From Lentibacillus sp. CBA3610 (lineage in GTDB: Bacteria > Bacillota > Bacilli > Bacillales > Amphibacillaceae): DNA of 64,000 nt. Location: NCBI RefSeq assembly GCF_013373365.1, contig NZ_CP035925.1, positions 1,860,001 to 1,924,000 on the forward strand, written 5' to 3'. The notes below the pieces were generated by a model. It was given only the letters and a program-made list of their open reading frames with translations, had not been told where the DNA came from and did not search any database. Each line of letters starts with the position of its first letter. Within the stretch, counting starts at the first letter, position 1. This document shows positions 8,707 through 17,593 of this stretch, piece after piece. The translations under genes were made by a program, and so were the position numbers.

Positions 8707-10191
8707 TTATGAAATCAAACCACTGCTAGTGGCTTCACCTGCCCAATCCAGACCATCGCTAACCTTTTCCGTTGCCCAATCCCAACCTTTACTTATTTGT
8801 TGGCCTGCTTTATCTAGCTGTTGACCTGCCCAATCTACGCCATCTTGTATGCCGAGGAAATTATTATCGTATGCCCAATTGAAAGTCCATGTTACACCAG
8901 TACCTACAACTACACCGCCTGCTACGGCCCATCCTACTGGGTTAGATACAAGCGCTCCCCCCATTATAATTTTTGCTGTTGCAGCACTCGCTATAAAACC
9001 TGCTCCCCCTGAAGCAGCATTCTTTGTAAACGCCTCTCCCACAGTTTTATCGGTGTTTTTATAATCAATGTACGTTCCAACCCCAATGGTTAATGCTGTT
9101 AATGAGCCACTTATAGCCTTTCCACCATTATTAAATTTGTTCCCCATATCCTTTAAGTAATTAGAAGTAGGAGAAGGATTATTAGCATTCATAGCTTTAA
9201 CTAAATCAGCACGTCTTAATGAGTCGTTTCCATAATCCTCCATACTTTGCTTAATGACACCCGCAATGGCATTTCCTTCAAATGTATCCGTAATTCCATC
9301 AAAGTTATCCATAACGTAATTAATAAAATTCTCTGATACTTCCTTATCCTGATCCGTTTCATTTTGAAGTTTTTTAAGCTCAGCCAGATGATTATAGTAT
9401 TCAGTTTCGTCAATTTTACCATTTTTCAATTGGGTATAAGCTTTATTTAATATTTCTTGTGAGGGTTCATTCATATCTTTAATCACTTTGTCCTTGGCTT
9501 CTTTGGCTTCAGCGATCATTGCTTCCCGCTTTTCTGTATTATAATCCTTTAAAGCAGCTAAGCCAACAGTTGTGGAATTACCCTTGTAATCAGTAAACCG
9601 CGCATCACCTTTTACAGCCCCGGCATTATTCAGCGTTACCTCAATTTGATGCAGCAAGTCCTCCGTCTGTGAGATCAGCCCTTTTCCTTCACTTGTAAAT
9701 GAGGCTAATTCTCCCTCTAATTCTGTTACCGTTTTAACAGCATCATCCTTATCAGCATCGAGGGTGAACGAAAAAGGCTGGTTGGCACTGCTAATATCAG
9801 ATACACTGCTGAGGATTTCCCTGACACCATCCTGCTCCTCACTTAAACGATCGTAGTCATCAATTATGTCCCGTTCTGTTTCATTTAAATAATCACTTTC
9901 AATAATTGCGGATTCACTTGAGTCAACACGCGATTGAAATGACTGTACATGTTTTTTTAAATGGTCATAAAGATCCGTAAATAATCCATTGAAAGACGTT
10001 AAAACTGTTTTATGAAAATCCTCAAAATATGCCTTTGCCTCGTTTGCGGTTTTGCCTGAGAATGAACTCATGGAACTGATGCTCTCAATACTTTCTTCAA
10101 CACTTTTCAAATTTGATTTAATATCTTCCGAAGCTGTTTTCAACTCATCTGAAAACTCAATGACTTCCGATATATCCACTTTTTGACCCAT
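8707..10191 (-). CDS. LXG-domain type VII secreted toxin, membrane-targeting type
   Basis: In this 494-residue protein, residues 1 to about 220 form the long helical LXG export domain (MGQKVDISEVIEFSDELKTA, then SGKTANEAKAYFEDF). The central part is charged and helical. Residues about 350-440 are a glycine/alanine-rich hydrophobic region with small-residue spacing (GGAGFIASAATAKIIMGGA, VAGGVVVGTGV), suited to membrane insertion. The tail repeats a DWA/GWDWA motif three times or more. There is no nuclease, ADP-ribosyltransferase or NADase motif. This organisation, with DUF443 genes directly behind, resembles S. aureus TspA, which depolarises membranes. A GGGGG ribosome site precedes the ATG. 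It lies 18 nt below the WXG100-like partner gene, so the two are probably co-translated. The membrane action is inferred. Confidence 0.88.
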   Translation of the reverse strand: MGQKVDISEVIEFSDELKTASEDIKSNLKSVEESIESISSMSSFSGKTANEAKAYFEDFHKTVLTSFNGLFTDLYDHLKKHVQSFQSRVDSSESAIIESDYLNETERDIIDDYDRLSEEQDGVREILSSVSDISSANQPFSFTLDADKDDAVKTVTELEGELASFTSEGKGLISQTEDLLHQIEVTLNNAGAVKGDARFTDYKGNSTTVGLAALKDYNTEKREAMIAEAKEAKDKVIKDMNEPSQEILNKAYTQLKNGKIDETEYYNHLAELKKLQNETDQDKEVSENFINYVMDNFDGITDTFEGNAIAGVIKQSMEDYGNDSLRRADLVKAMNANNPSPTSNYLKDMGNKFNNGGKAISGSLTALTIGVGTYIDYKNTDKTVGEAFTKNAASGGAGFIASAATAKIIMGGALVSNPVGWAVAGGVVVGTGVTWTFNWAYDNNFLGIQDGVDWAGQQLDKAGQQISKGWDWATEKVSDGLDWAGEATSSGLIS

Positions 10192-10209
10192 TTACATCCC
10201 CCTTCTCAA

Positions 10210-10512
10210 TTAACGTGTCGGCTGAGGTCCCATTATACCGGAATTTGTTTGTGCGATTCTTTCATCATTTTCCTGCATCTGCTCTCCTGTAGATTCCAGA
10301 GTGGCAATATCCGAATCGAGCAGCGTTTTATACTTTTGCAGCAATTCGATGGCTTTAATCGTGTTTTCCAAATCCTTCGTAAATGGCTGAATATTTGTCT
10401 TATCAAACGAACGGCTTGTTTTAATACTGCTTTCGATACTACTTGCTGAAGATCTTAAGTTCGATACATTCGATCGAAATACCCCCATATTGATACCAAC
10501 TTCTCCCGCCAA
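10210..10512 (-). CDS. WXG100-like LXG-associated small protein
   Basis: This 100-residue all-helical protein (MAGEVGINMGVFRSNVSNL) has an amphipathic helical hairpin and no Trp. It resembles the DUF3130/TIGR04197 or DUF5344 group of small type VII proteins. Some of these bind the LXG domain of a neighbouring toxin and are needed for its export (LXG-associated proteins such as LapC1 in Streptococcus intermedius). Its place directly upstream of the toxin fits that role. A second, deleted copy precedes the dead toxin at 6084. The exact family is uncertain. Confidence 0.8.
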   Translation of the reverse strand: MAGEVGINMGVFRSNVSNLRSSASSIESSIKTSRSFDKTNIQPFTKDLENTIKAIELLQKYKTLLDSDIATLESTGEQMQENDERIAQTNSGIMGPQPTR

Positions 10513-10517
10513 TCATA

Positions 10518-10934
10518 TCACTCCCTTTCTGCTGCTTGACTGATTTGTCTTTCAAGCGAATCAAGTGTATTTTCGAGATTGTTTAACCCCGTTGTATATG
10601 TCGCTTTATCTGCCTCATATCGTTTAATGTCCTGATCCATCGCATCTTTGGCATCTTCTGTTTTGGAAACGTAACTTTTCACACTTTCTTCATAGCTGCT
10701 GTAGTGTTCTTCAAACTCACTTTCCTCCTCGCCCTTCCATCTTCCCGCATCTATCGTCAAACCAGTAATAGAACCTTTAATTGTTTCCAATTCTGAGATA
10801 TTTGTTGCCAATTGACTTGAAGCCTGTCGTAATCGCGAAATCTTATCTTCCAAGCTCGAAATCTTGTTTTCCGTGTGAGCCATCCCTCCTAACACCGTTA
10901 CTTTTTGATCACGCAGCTGCCTGAGTGACGTCAT
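10518..10934 (-). CDS. DUF5082/YwqH-like helical protein, probable second LXG targeting factor
   Basis: This 138-residue protein is almost wholly coiled-coil, with a WKGEEESEFEEHYSSY segment near the middle, similar to B. subtilis YwqH (DUF5082). In B. subtilis such genes open LXG toxin operons. In streptococci, structurally similar partners bind the LXG domain together with a WXG100-like protein. It lies 11 nt below essC and 5 nt above the WXG100-like gene, so the effector module continues directly from the secretion-machine operon. Only one copy exists; the decayed module has none. Confidence 0.78.
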   Translation of the reverse strand: MTSLRQLRDQKVTVLGGMAHTENKISSLEDKISRLRQASSQLATNISELETIKGSITGLTIDAGRWKGEEESEFEEHYSSYEESVKSYVSKTEDAKDAMDQDIKRYEADKATYTTGLNNLENTLDSLERQISQAAERE

Positions 10935-10945
10935 CTAACCCCTCC

Positions 10946-13900
10946 TTACTTCGGTACTTTTAGTTTGATATGTTCATGATCCATAGCATAGTAGCATTCA
11001 TACGCATCAGGATACTTTTCTTTTCGGATAAACGGCTGGCTGAAGATATCCTGATCGCCAAGCCGCATACTCATTAAGCCCACTGTTGAGAGTTTCCGGA
11101 CGAATTTAGCCGTCTGTTCGAAACTGGTTCCAATATAACCGTAATCACCACAGATGATAAAGTGAACACCTGCATTGGGGCCTTGTTCAAATATGACAGA
11201 CAAATCTTCTTCCAGCAGAAAACTTCTTTCAGCAAAATCTTTTAAATCCCTAATGAGAATCAGCCATTTTGTTCCGTTGTCATCACCATTCAAACGTTTA
11301 TGAATTTCTGCCATGATATCGCGCTTTATCGCTGTCAGACCTTCTGATTCAGATATATATGCGTTCATTGCGTCACCTGTGTCAGCAAGTGCCTTATCAG
11401 CTGTATCAATGATCATGGTTTGATAAGGCTCTTGAAGCATTGTCATATTTTTCGCCAGTGCACTCGTCAGTTTATCAAGCCCATCTTTCCTGTCACTGAC
11501 GACTGTCAGAAAACCGGATTTTATCGGGTCAAAGGCAAGTGGTGTCACTTCCTCAAATTCAAGTCCAAGCGGCAGCTGTTTTTCTTCAGCCAATTCCTTT
11601 GTTTTCCTGTTTTCCCTGAACGCTTCAAAATCAATGACCCCTTCAGGCATCATTGGGATTTTATCAGGCAAGTCACCATCCCAGTATTCTTCCATTTCTT
11701 TAGCAAGTTTTTGGATTTCATCAATAATATCCAGAGCTTCCTTGCCTTCAGCAGGCAAACTCGCTTGGAATAAAGCCGGATCATCAAATTTAACGATGCC
11801 TCGGCCTAGTATTTCCTCGATTTCCAGATCGGTCTTGCCGACAATTGAGCGGACTTCCATCTCATCGATTAAGTACAGCGACATTTGTCGTTTGATGTTC
11901 GATAGAAGTGGCATCCGCATGGCATTTTGCCGGCCTGCGCTGATTGCTAAGTGAATACCGATACTAGCCCCTTCACGCGCAATTTGAGTGATTAATCTAT
12001 CAAACTCATCACCAAAATCTGCTTCCTTGACAGAATCATAGTTATCAATTGTAATTAAGAGATTTGGCACCGTCTCTCCGCTTGCTTTTTCATACATGGC
12101 TATATCGGCAACCCCATACTGACTTAATTTTCTTTTCCGCTCAGTGATGGCACTGGATAGCAACCTGATTAATTTCCCGACTTTTTCGGTTTCATCCAGC
12201 AATAATGTATCGGCTACATGCGGAAGATTCTTTAACGGTAGTAAGCCGTTTGTGCCAAAGTCCAACAAATAAATGTGTAAATGTTCCGGATTATGCTGGT
12301 AAATAAAATCAATCACCAGACTTTGCAAGAAGGTGGATTTGCCGTATCCCGGACTTGAGAAAACCGCAATATGGCCATCTTTCGTCAGATTAAGTGTGAA
12401 CGGTTCCTGTGCTTGAAGTTCGGGCTGATCCAGCATGCCAATCGTTGCTTCGAGCGGTTTCTTAGGCTCTGCCCACGCTGTTTTGAACTCAACCGGATGC
12501 AAGTCTTTCGCAAATATCCGCTCAGGCAGTGGCGGGAGCCATGGCCGCGGCAACGGTTCAACCTGTTGTGCCTCTGTATAATCATGTATGTAATCAATGA
12601 CGGTGTCTAATTCAGTTGGCACACTTTCCACTTCTTCTTTCTTATCCAGCCCGCTTAAATCTTCCGTTAAAATATCATACTGCCCCAAATCGTTAATGGC
12701 ATAAATCGTTGTATCGATATATTCATGATCTTCCTTATCAGGAACATAATCCGCACCACTAAATGCACTTTGGAACAATTCATAGATCTCATTGTTGCCG
12801 ACTTGCAGATAAGCACGGCCAGGCAGCGTGATTTCCGCTGCATCAGGTGTTTTCAGAACTTCATTGGAGTCACTTTCATTTTGCACTTTAAGAGCCAGTT
12901 TGAATTTGGAGTTGGACCAAATTTGATCATCAACAACCCCGCTTGGCTTCTGAGTGGCAAGAATCAGATGTATCCCCAGTGAACGGCCAATTCTTGCAGT
13001 TGAAACCAGTTCATCCATAAAGTCGGGTTGTTCTGACTTCAGTTCAGCAAATTCATCCGAAATCAAAAAGAGATGAGGCATTGGCTCACTCCCCTTACCC
13101 TGTTTATACAACTTCTGATATTGATTAATATGGTTTACATCATGTTCACCAAAAAGCCGCTGCCGTTTTTGCAGCTCTGCTTTAATCGAAGCCAGAGCAC
13201 GCAGAGATTGTGCCCGGTGCAGGTTTGTAATCGTTCCAAGCAAGTGCGGCAGATTCTTGAATAAGTTCGCCATACCGCCCCCTTTGTAGTCAATCAATAG
13301 AAAGGCCACTTCATACGGGTGGAAGTTAACAGCAAGCGAAATAATATACGATTGAATGATTTCTGATTTACCTGAGCCTGTTGTACCTGCAACCAATCCA
13401 TGCGGACCGTGTGCTTTCTCATGCAAATTAAGCTGGACAACATCATCCTTCCCGCGCAAACCAAGTGGTACGGCCATACTCTTATACGTTTCATTCAGAG
13501 TCCACCGCTGTTCAATACCGAGTTCTTCCACTTTTTCAACATCATACATTTCCAGGAAGGAGACACTTTCCGGAATTGAGTTTTTCAAGCTTTGCAAATG
13601 GTTAAGCGGAGCAAGCCCCCTTGAAACATCTTCCTTATTGAAACCAGCAGGGAAATGATCCGGAACAAAACCTTTATTAACTAGTTCTCCCTCTTCCAGA
13701 ATAATATTCCCGCTTTTCTGATCACGGATATCAATGACTGTTGTTACATGTTCCGGCAGGGATTGCATGACATCCTGAACGAATACCAATGATACACCAA
13801 GCTCACTCGGATCTTCATTGAAGAACTCCATAATGGTATGATCGAGAATCAACTTTTCATCCGTAATAAATACGACATAATGTGGCGAAAAGTATGTTTT

Positions 13901-15397
13901 TTCATTTTTATTTTCTTTTTCATCGAGCACATGCCGGCGTTCCTTCAATACCTGATATATCGAATGAAGAACTTGATCCCGTGACCGTTCATGGTAAACA
14001 AACCCACGCACGTTCAACTCCTGCAGGCTTGCATGCGGCAGCCAGCGCATCCATTCCCATTCCGACCTTTCATCTTCCGGGAAGATGGTGACGAATTGTA
14101 CGTCATGATAACTGTGAAACAATCCTATTTGCATAGCAAGCAGCTGCAGTTGTTCCAGCACAAGTTCCCGTTGGCCGATATAGCCGACAGGTCCATTCAT
14201 AAGTGATGTTACGATTGGTACATTTTTTAGCCCATTGAATTGCGTCAGCAGATCCCGGGCTGCGTCTACCAAATCGTCCTGATCCTGGGTAAACTCTTCT
14301 TCATTGAAATCAATCTCAAAACTCGTATCCATATCACCCAGACCGGTTCGGAAATGCAAAAAATCGTGGTGGAACATCGTTTTTTCATATATCCGTGCAT
14401 TCACCTGCAGCACCATTTGCCGGATTTGCTCTACATTTGGATAATGGTACACGAGCGCATGACGCTGCTCCTCTGTCGCATGATATAACTCCCTCATTTT
14501 GCGCTGCAGATATTCACGATACGTTTTATCACGGTGCTTCATATCCGCTTTATACTGCCTGACATTTTTTATGTACGATGTAATGGAAAAGATAATGGTT
14601 GTCACAGTCATAGCGAGCATCACGATAATAAAAATACCTCTTGGCTGTATGACCGTAATAATAACTAATGCTGCAATCATGACGAGTGGCGGCACAATAT
14701 TCCGTGCCAGCTGCTCGCTTGGCTTGTTTGGTTTACCGGATGGCTTGGCAATTGTCCGTTTTTCCTCCGGCTCCCGGTGGATAATCCTCGGAGAACGATG
14801 GTAATCCGGATATTCAGGGCTAAAATGGTCATCAGATTCTTCCAGCGGAACTAACTTGGATGTCAGGCTATTCCATGACGGATTGATCTGTATGTCTTCT
14901 TCATGAATCAGTATCTCTGCACCATCGAAGAAAAGCTGATCACCAGATTCTACATGAATATCAGTCGTTACGAGCGAAAAGTTATGAAATACGTTTCCCT
15001 CATAAACCTCCAACCGAAATCCCTGTCTTGCTTGCTCCCGGACCAGGATAAAGTCAGCATTTGTATCTGTGATTGAAACATCATCATAGTCATGAGCCCC
15101 AAATGTTATACTATGCCTTCCAGCAATATCGTAAATATGTATATCTGTTGTTTCGGTCAGATAGAATTTGACAGTATCGTCATCAGTCACCGTCAGTTGT
15201 TTATACTTTTCCAGTAACTGGTCATTAATATAACACTCTTCCCCATCCCACATAACGGCTATGGAGAGGCCGAGGGTCGAAAAAGTCACCGTATCATTCC
15301 AGTCGTCTCCCACCGTCATCTCCTTTGGGTTTCCATCAATTAAATGGCATTTATGAAGTTGGTCGCTGTAACTAACAATAAGTGTTTTCTGTGCCAT
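10946..15397 (-). CDS. essC: EssC/YukBA, type VIIb secretion ATPase
   Basis: This 1483-residue membrane ATPase is the motor of type VIIb secretion. About residues 1-200 are two forkhead-associated-like domains. Two membrane spans follow at about 230-275 (PPLVMIAALVIITVI and IFIIVMLAMTVTTIIF). The first FtsK/SpoIIIE ATPase domain has a good Walker A (AGTTGSGKSE, about 665) and Walker B (FLLIDYKGGG). The second has SPGYGKST (about 1015) with Walker B-like LLITIDNYD. The third is degenerate (VVSDRKDGLDKL, about 1297), as usual in this family. Length matches Staphylococcus and Listeria EssC. It is the last machine gene, followed at once by the effector module. This order suggests that its variable C-terminus and the adjacent effectors evolve together, as in S. 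aureus. Confidence 0.96.
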   Translation of the reverse strand: MAQKTLIVSYSDQLHKCHLIDGNPKEMTVGDDWNDTVTFSTLGLSIAVMWDGEECYINDQLLEKYKQLTVTDDDTVKFYLTETTDIHIYDIAGRHSITFGAHDYDDVSITDTNADFILVREQARQGFRLEVYEGNVFHNFSLVTTDIHVESGDQLFFDGAEILIHEEDIQINPSWNSLTSKLVPLEESDDHFSPEYPDYHRSPRIIHREPEEKRTIAKPSGKPNKPSEQLARNIVPPLVMIAALVIITVIQPRGIFIIVMLAMTVTTIIFSITSYIKNVRQYKADMKHRDKTYREYLQRKMRELYHATEEQRHALVYHYPNVEQIRQMVLQVNARIYEKTMFHHDFLHFRTGLGDMDTSFEIDFNEEEFTQDQDDLVDAARDLLTQFNGLKNVPIVTSLMNGPVGYIGQRELVLEQLQLLAMQIGLFHSYHDVQFVTIFPEDERSEWEWMRWLPHASLQELNVRGFVYHERSRDQVLHSIYQVLKERRHVLDEKENKNEKTYFSPHYVVFITDEKLILDHTIMEFFNEDPSELGVSLVFVQDVMQSLPEHVTTVIDIRDQKSGNIILEEGELVNKGFVPDHFPAGFNKEDVSRGLAPLNHLQSLKNSIPESVSFLEMYDVEKVEELGIEQRWTLNETYKSMAVPLGLRGKDDVVQLNLHEKAHGPHGLVAGTTGSGKSEIIQSYIISLAVNFHPYEVAFLLIDYKGGGMANLFKNLPHLLGTITNLHRAQSLRALASIKAELQKRQRLFGEHDVNHINQYQKLYKQGKGSEPMPHLFLISDEFAELKSEQPDFMDELVSTARIGRSLGIHLILATQKPSGVVDDQIWSNSKFKLALKVQNESDSNEVLKTPDAAEITLPGRAYLQVGNNEIYELFQSAFSGADYVPDKEDHEYIDTTIYAINDLGQYDILTEDLSGLDKKEEVESVPTELDTVIDYIHDYTEAQQVEPLPRPWLPPLPERIFAKDLHPVEFKTAWAEPKKPLEATIGMLDQPELQAQEPFTLNLTKDGHIAVFSSPGYGKSTFLQSLVIDFIYQHNPEHLHIYLLDFGTNGLLPLKNLPHVADTLLLDETEKVGKLIRLLSSAITERKRKLSQYGVADIAMYEKASGETVPNLLITIDNYDSVKEADFGDEFDRLITQIAREGASIGIHLAISAGRQNAMRMPLLSNIKRQMSLYLIDEMEVRSIVGKTDLEIEEILGRGIVKFDDPALFQASLPAEGKEALDIIDEIQKLAKEMEEYWDGDLPDKIPMMPEGVIDFEAFRENRKTKELAEEKQLPLGLEFEEVTPLAFDPIKSGFLTVVSDRKDGLDKLTSALAKNMTMLQEPYQTMIIDTADKALADTGDAMNAYISESEGLTAIKRDIMAEIHKRLNGDDNGTKWLILIRDLKDFAERSFLLEEDLSVIFEQGPNAGVHFIICGDYGYIGTSFEQTAKFVRKLSTVGLMSMRLGDQDIFSQPFIRKEKYPDAYECYYAMDHEHIKLKVPK

Positions 15398-15466
15398 CTG
15401 TTTCGTCCTCTCTTCAACAAGCCACTTGGCTATCTAGTTAACGGTAAATAATCTTTCGGGACAGCA

Positions 15467-16750
15467 TCATTCATCGTTATTGTCATCCCCATTGTTATTA
15501 TCGGAATCACGTGCATTCTGTTCTTCATTTTGAGCATCATCTGTTTCAGAACTGCCTTCAGTTCCAAGTTCATTTTCTTCTTCATTCGCATCCAAATTGT
15601 ACTCTTCACGGTATTCATCCAGTTCATTTTGTAATTCATTAACCTTTTCGTCTCGTTCTGTACCACTTATATCAGGGTTGTTTTGTGCCTGTTCAATCTG
15701 CTTGATGAGTCCATGCATAATAAGTTGCGGGTCATCGAGATATCTCGCCTTTTCCATTGCTTTTTCAAATTCACCGCTGCCATTATAAATCCAATACAGC
15801 AGATAATTCGCATCACTGTTCAGACTGATATTATTCATGATGACACTTTTATCGCTGTCAGATAATTGCTCTGTATTAATATAAGAATATGCAAGGATAT
15901 ACTTGGATGCCTGTGGAAGATTCTCAGCGTTTTCATTTTCCAAAGCTGAAATAACACCGCCATAATCAGATGCCAGATATTCCTCGTGCGCATCCAATTG
16001 GTGCTGCTGGTACGGAAGGCTTACTAAACCAAAATAGACCAGGGGTGCCCCCAGCAATACAGCCACGATAATCATGATGATGGAAAGTCGCTTAAATAGG
16101 CGAAAACGTTTAGTTGGAACCATTTGCATCGTTTTATCTGCTTTATCCTGTTCGTCTCTATAGCTTTCTTCCAAATAATCGATTAGCTGTTCAAGACTTT
16201 TAGATTCACTCACCCGTTTTTCAAACTCAGTGTCCTTTGCTCTTTCCAAAGCCCCGTTATATAACTGATCAAAATTGAACTTTTTAGAGAAAAGAGCAAT
16301 GCTGAAACATTTCAGCTGCTTCATAAAGTCCTGTTCACTTATGTCAAAAGGGGGTACTAAGTTTCGAACGCCCCGGTAGATAATAAAGGGCATAAGGTTA
16401 TCATCAAACACAACATTATCGGGATGAAGGAAAAATGTAAGCCGTGTTGTCAGATACTTTTTTACTTGAGCCAAGTTGCACAAAAGACGCAATTTTTCGT
16501 GTTGGTGCAGCTGCCTCAGGTCTTCCCACTTTTTAGTGCTTTGATCAACTATAAAGGAGAAAATGAATGCGTCGTCCTCGTCTTTCACTTCTGCCGGGAC
16601 AAACGTATCATCTGATGCTTCAGTCACGATGCGAATCTGCCGGTCATCTTTCACGCGTGTTTGTGATTTGGCAAGACGCAATTGCCATGAATCGTCTTGT
16701 ATTGTGAATTGAAGTGACAGGGTATCGAATTCAATCTTTTTTTCCTTCAT
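15467..16750 (-). CDS. essB: EssB/YukC, type VIIb secretion pseudokinase-fold membrane protein
   Basis: This is a structural membrane component of the type VIIb machine. The N-terminal cytosolic half (to about residue 215) is the pseudokinase-like domain. One membrane span follows at about 222-243 (IIMIIVAVLLGAPLVYFG), then an extracellular helical domain and an acidic Glu/Asn-rich tail. I place the start at 16750 (MKEKKIEFDTLSLQF, 427 residues). There an AAGGAG lies eight bases before the ATG, whereas the upstream ATG at 16789 has no site. The tail is longer and more acidic than usual, in keeping with a halotolerant host. Confidence 0.95.
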   Translation of the reverse strand: MKEKKIEFDTLSLQFTIQDDSWQLRLAKSQTRVKDDRQIRIVTEASDDTFVPAEVKDEDDAFIFSFIVDQSTKKWEDLRQLHQHEKLRLLCNLAQVKKYLTTRLTFFLHPDNVVFDDNLMPFIIYRGVRNLVPPFDISEQDFMKQLKCFSIALFSKKFNFDQLYNGALERAKDTEFEKRVSESKSLEQLIDYLEESYRDEQDKADKTMQMVPTKRFRLFKRLSIIMIIVAVLLGAPLVYFGLVSLPYQQHQLDAHEEYLASDYGGVISALENENAENLPQASKYILAYSYINTEQLSDSDKSVIMNNISLNSDANYLLYWIYNGSGEFEKAMEKARYLDDPQLIMHGLIKQIEQAQNNPDISGTERDEKVNELQNELDEYREEYNLDANEEENELGTEGSSETDDAQNEEQNARDSDNNNGDDNNDE

Positions 16751-16833
16751 TTCGCTTGCTCCTTCTTCTGTGAAGTGACACTTTTCCAACCAAAGGTACG
16801 CCCTTATTGTTCATCTGATGGCATACCCAATTA

Positions 16834-17085
16834 CTATAAAACCGTTAAAACATCTCCATCTGTCACCGGATGGTCTATTAACATATCATCATCCGCTAAG
16901 AGAAGCCCTTTAGTCTTCACCTTAATAGCACTCCGTGAACCATTCAAAGAACCTATCCTCAGCGTGTCAACAACATCAAGCAACAGCTGTTTCACCGATA
17001 TCTGTACAGGTATACGCAAATCATATGCGCCGCTTATACCGCACTCACTAAAATCAATCGTGACATCAATATGACTGACCTGCAT
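16834..17085 (-). CDS. esaB: EsaB/YukD, ubiquitin-like type VIIb component
   Basis: This small cytosolic protein of 83 residues (HIDVTIDFSECGISGAYDLR onward) has the ubiquitin-like beta-grasp pattern of YukD/EsaB and ends in the DGDVLTVL segment. The frame is open upstream to a TTG at 17109. AGGAG lies ten bases before the ATG at 17085, so the shorter form is chosen; it is also closer to the usual 79-80 residues. In S. aureus and B. subtilis the protein is needed for substrate export and is thought to regulate the machine. Confidence 0.93.
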   Translation of the reverse strand: MQVSHIDVTIDFSECGISGAYDLRIPVQISVKQLLLDVVDTLRIGSLNGSRSAIKVKTKGLLLADDDMLIDHPVTDGDVLTVL

Positions 17086-17098
17086 CTTTTGCTCACTC

Positions 17099-17593
17099 CT
17101 AACCGCCAAATCGTTGAATCATGGTATACACGGCTGCACCAATAACACATGCTAAGCCGGTTAATCCAGCCATAAGTGCATTATTGAACCATGAACTTCC
17201 ACCTTCATCCTCTTGCTGTTGATCCGTTGACGTTTCAGGGACGACGTAATCGGAGGTGAACAATGATTCCTTTGTATCGGCGATCGTTGTGTTTTTCTCA
17301 GGGTTGATTGTGAATAATGCCTTCTCCGTTTCTTCAAGTGACTCCTTTTTTTCCTTTTGCACAGATTCGATTGTTGCACGTGTTTCTTCTTTAAATAATT
17401 CCGGGAATTCTTGTTCTAACTCGGTTTCTCCACCGCTGTTTTCATTTGTGGAATTATCCTGCTTTATCCTGTCTACTTTCCAATCCATTTCCCCTTTTTC
17501 ATCAGGGGTATCTTCTGCTGATACCGAAAAGGGCATCAGCAGAAGAAGACAGCAGCTGCCTAATACGATTCTGTTTATTTGTTTAAGCAGCAT
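17099..17593 (-). CDS. essA: EssA, type VIIb secretion membrane protein
   Basis: This is a protein of about 164 residues with an N-terminal hydrophobic signal or span (IVLGSCCLLLLMPFSVSA), a Glu/Lys-rich extracellular middle, and a C-terminal membrane span (NNALMAGLTGLACVIGAAVY). This is the EssA topology. It overlaps the 3' end of esaA by 11 nt with a GGAGG nine bases upstream of the ATG at 17593. The alternative ATG at 17602 lies too close to that site. Sequence conservation in the family is low, so the call rests on topology, size and position between esaA and esaB. Confidence 0.88.
   Translation of the reverse strand: MLLKQINRIVLGSCCLLLLMPFSVSAEDTPDEKGEMDWKVDRIKQDNSTNENSGGETELEQEFPELFKEETRATIESVQKEKKESLEETEKALFTINPEKNTTIADTKESLFTSDYVVPETSTDQQQEDEGGSSWFNNALMAGLTGLACVIGAAVYTMIQRFGG

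Noticed and set aside
11420-14804. Several plus-strand frames of 60-117 residues opposite essC
   Set aside because: They are complements of a strongly conserved ATPase gene and lack ribosome sites.
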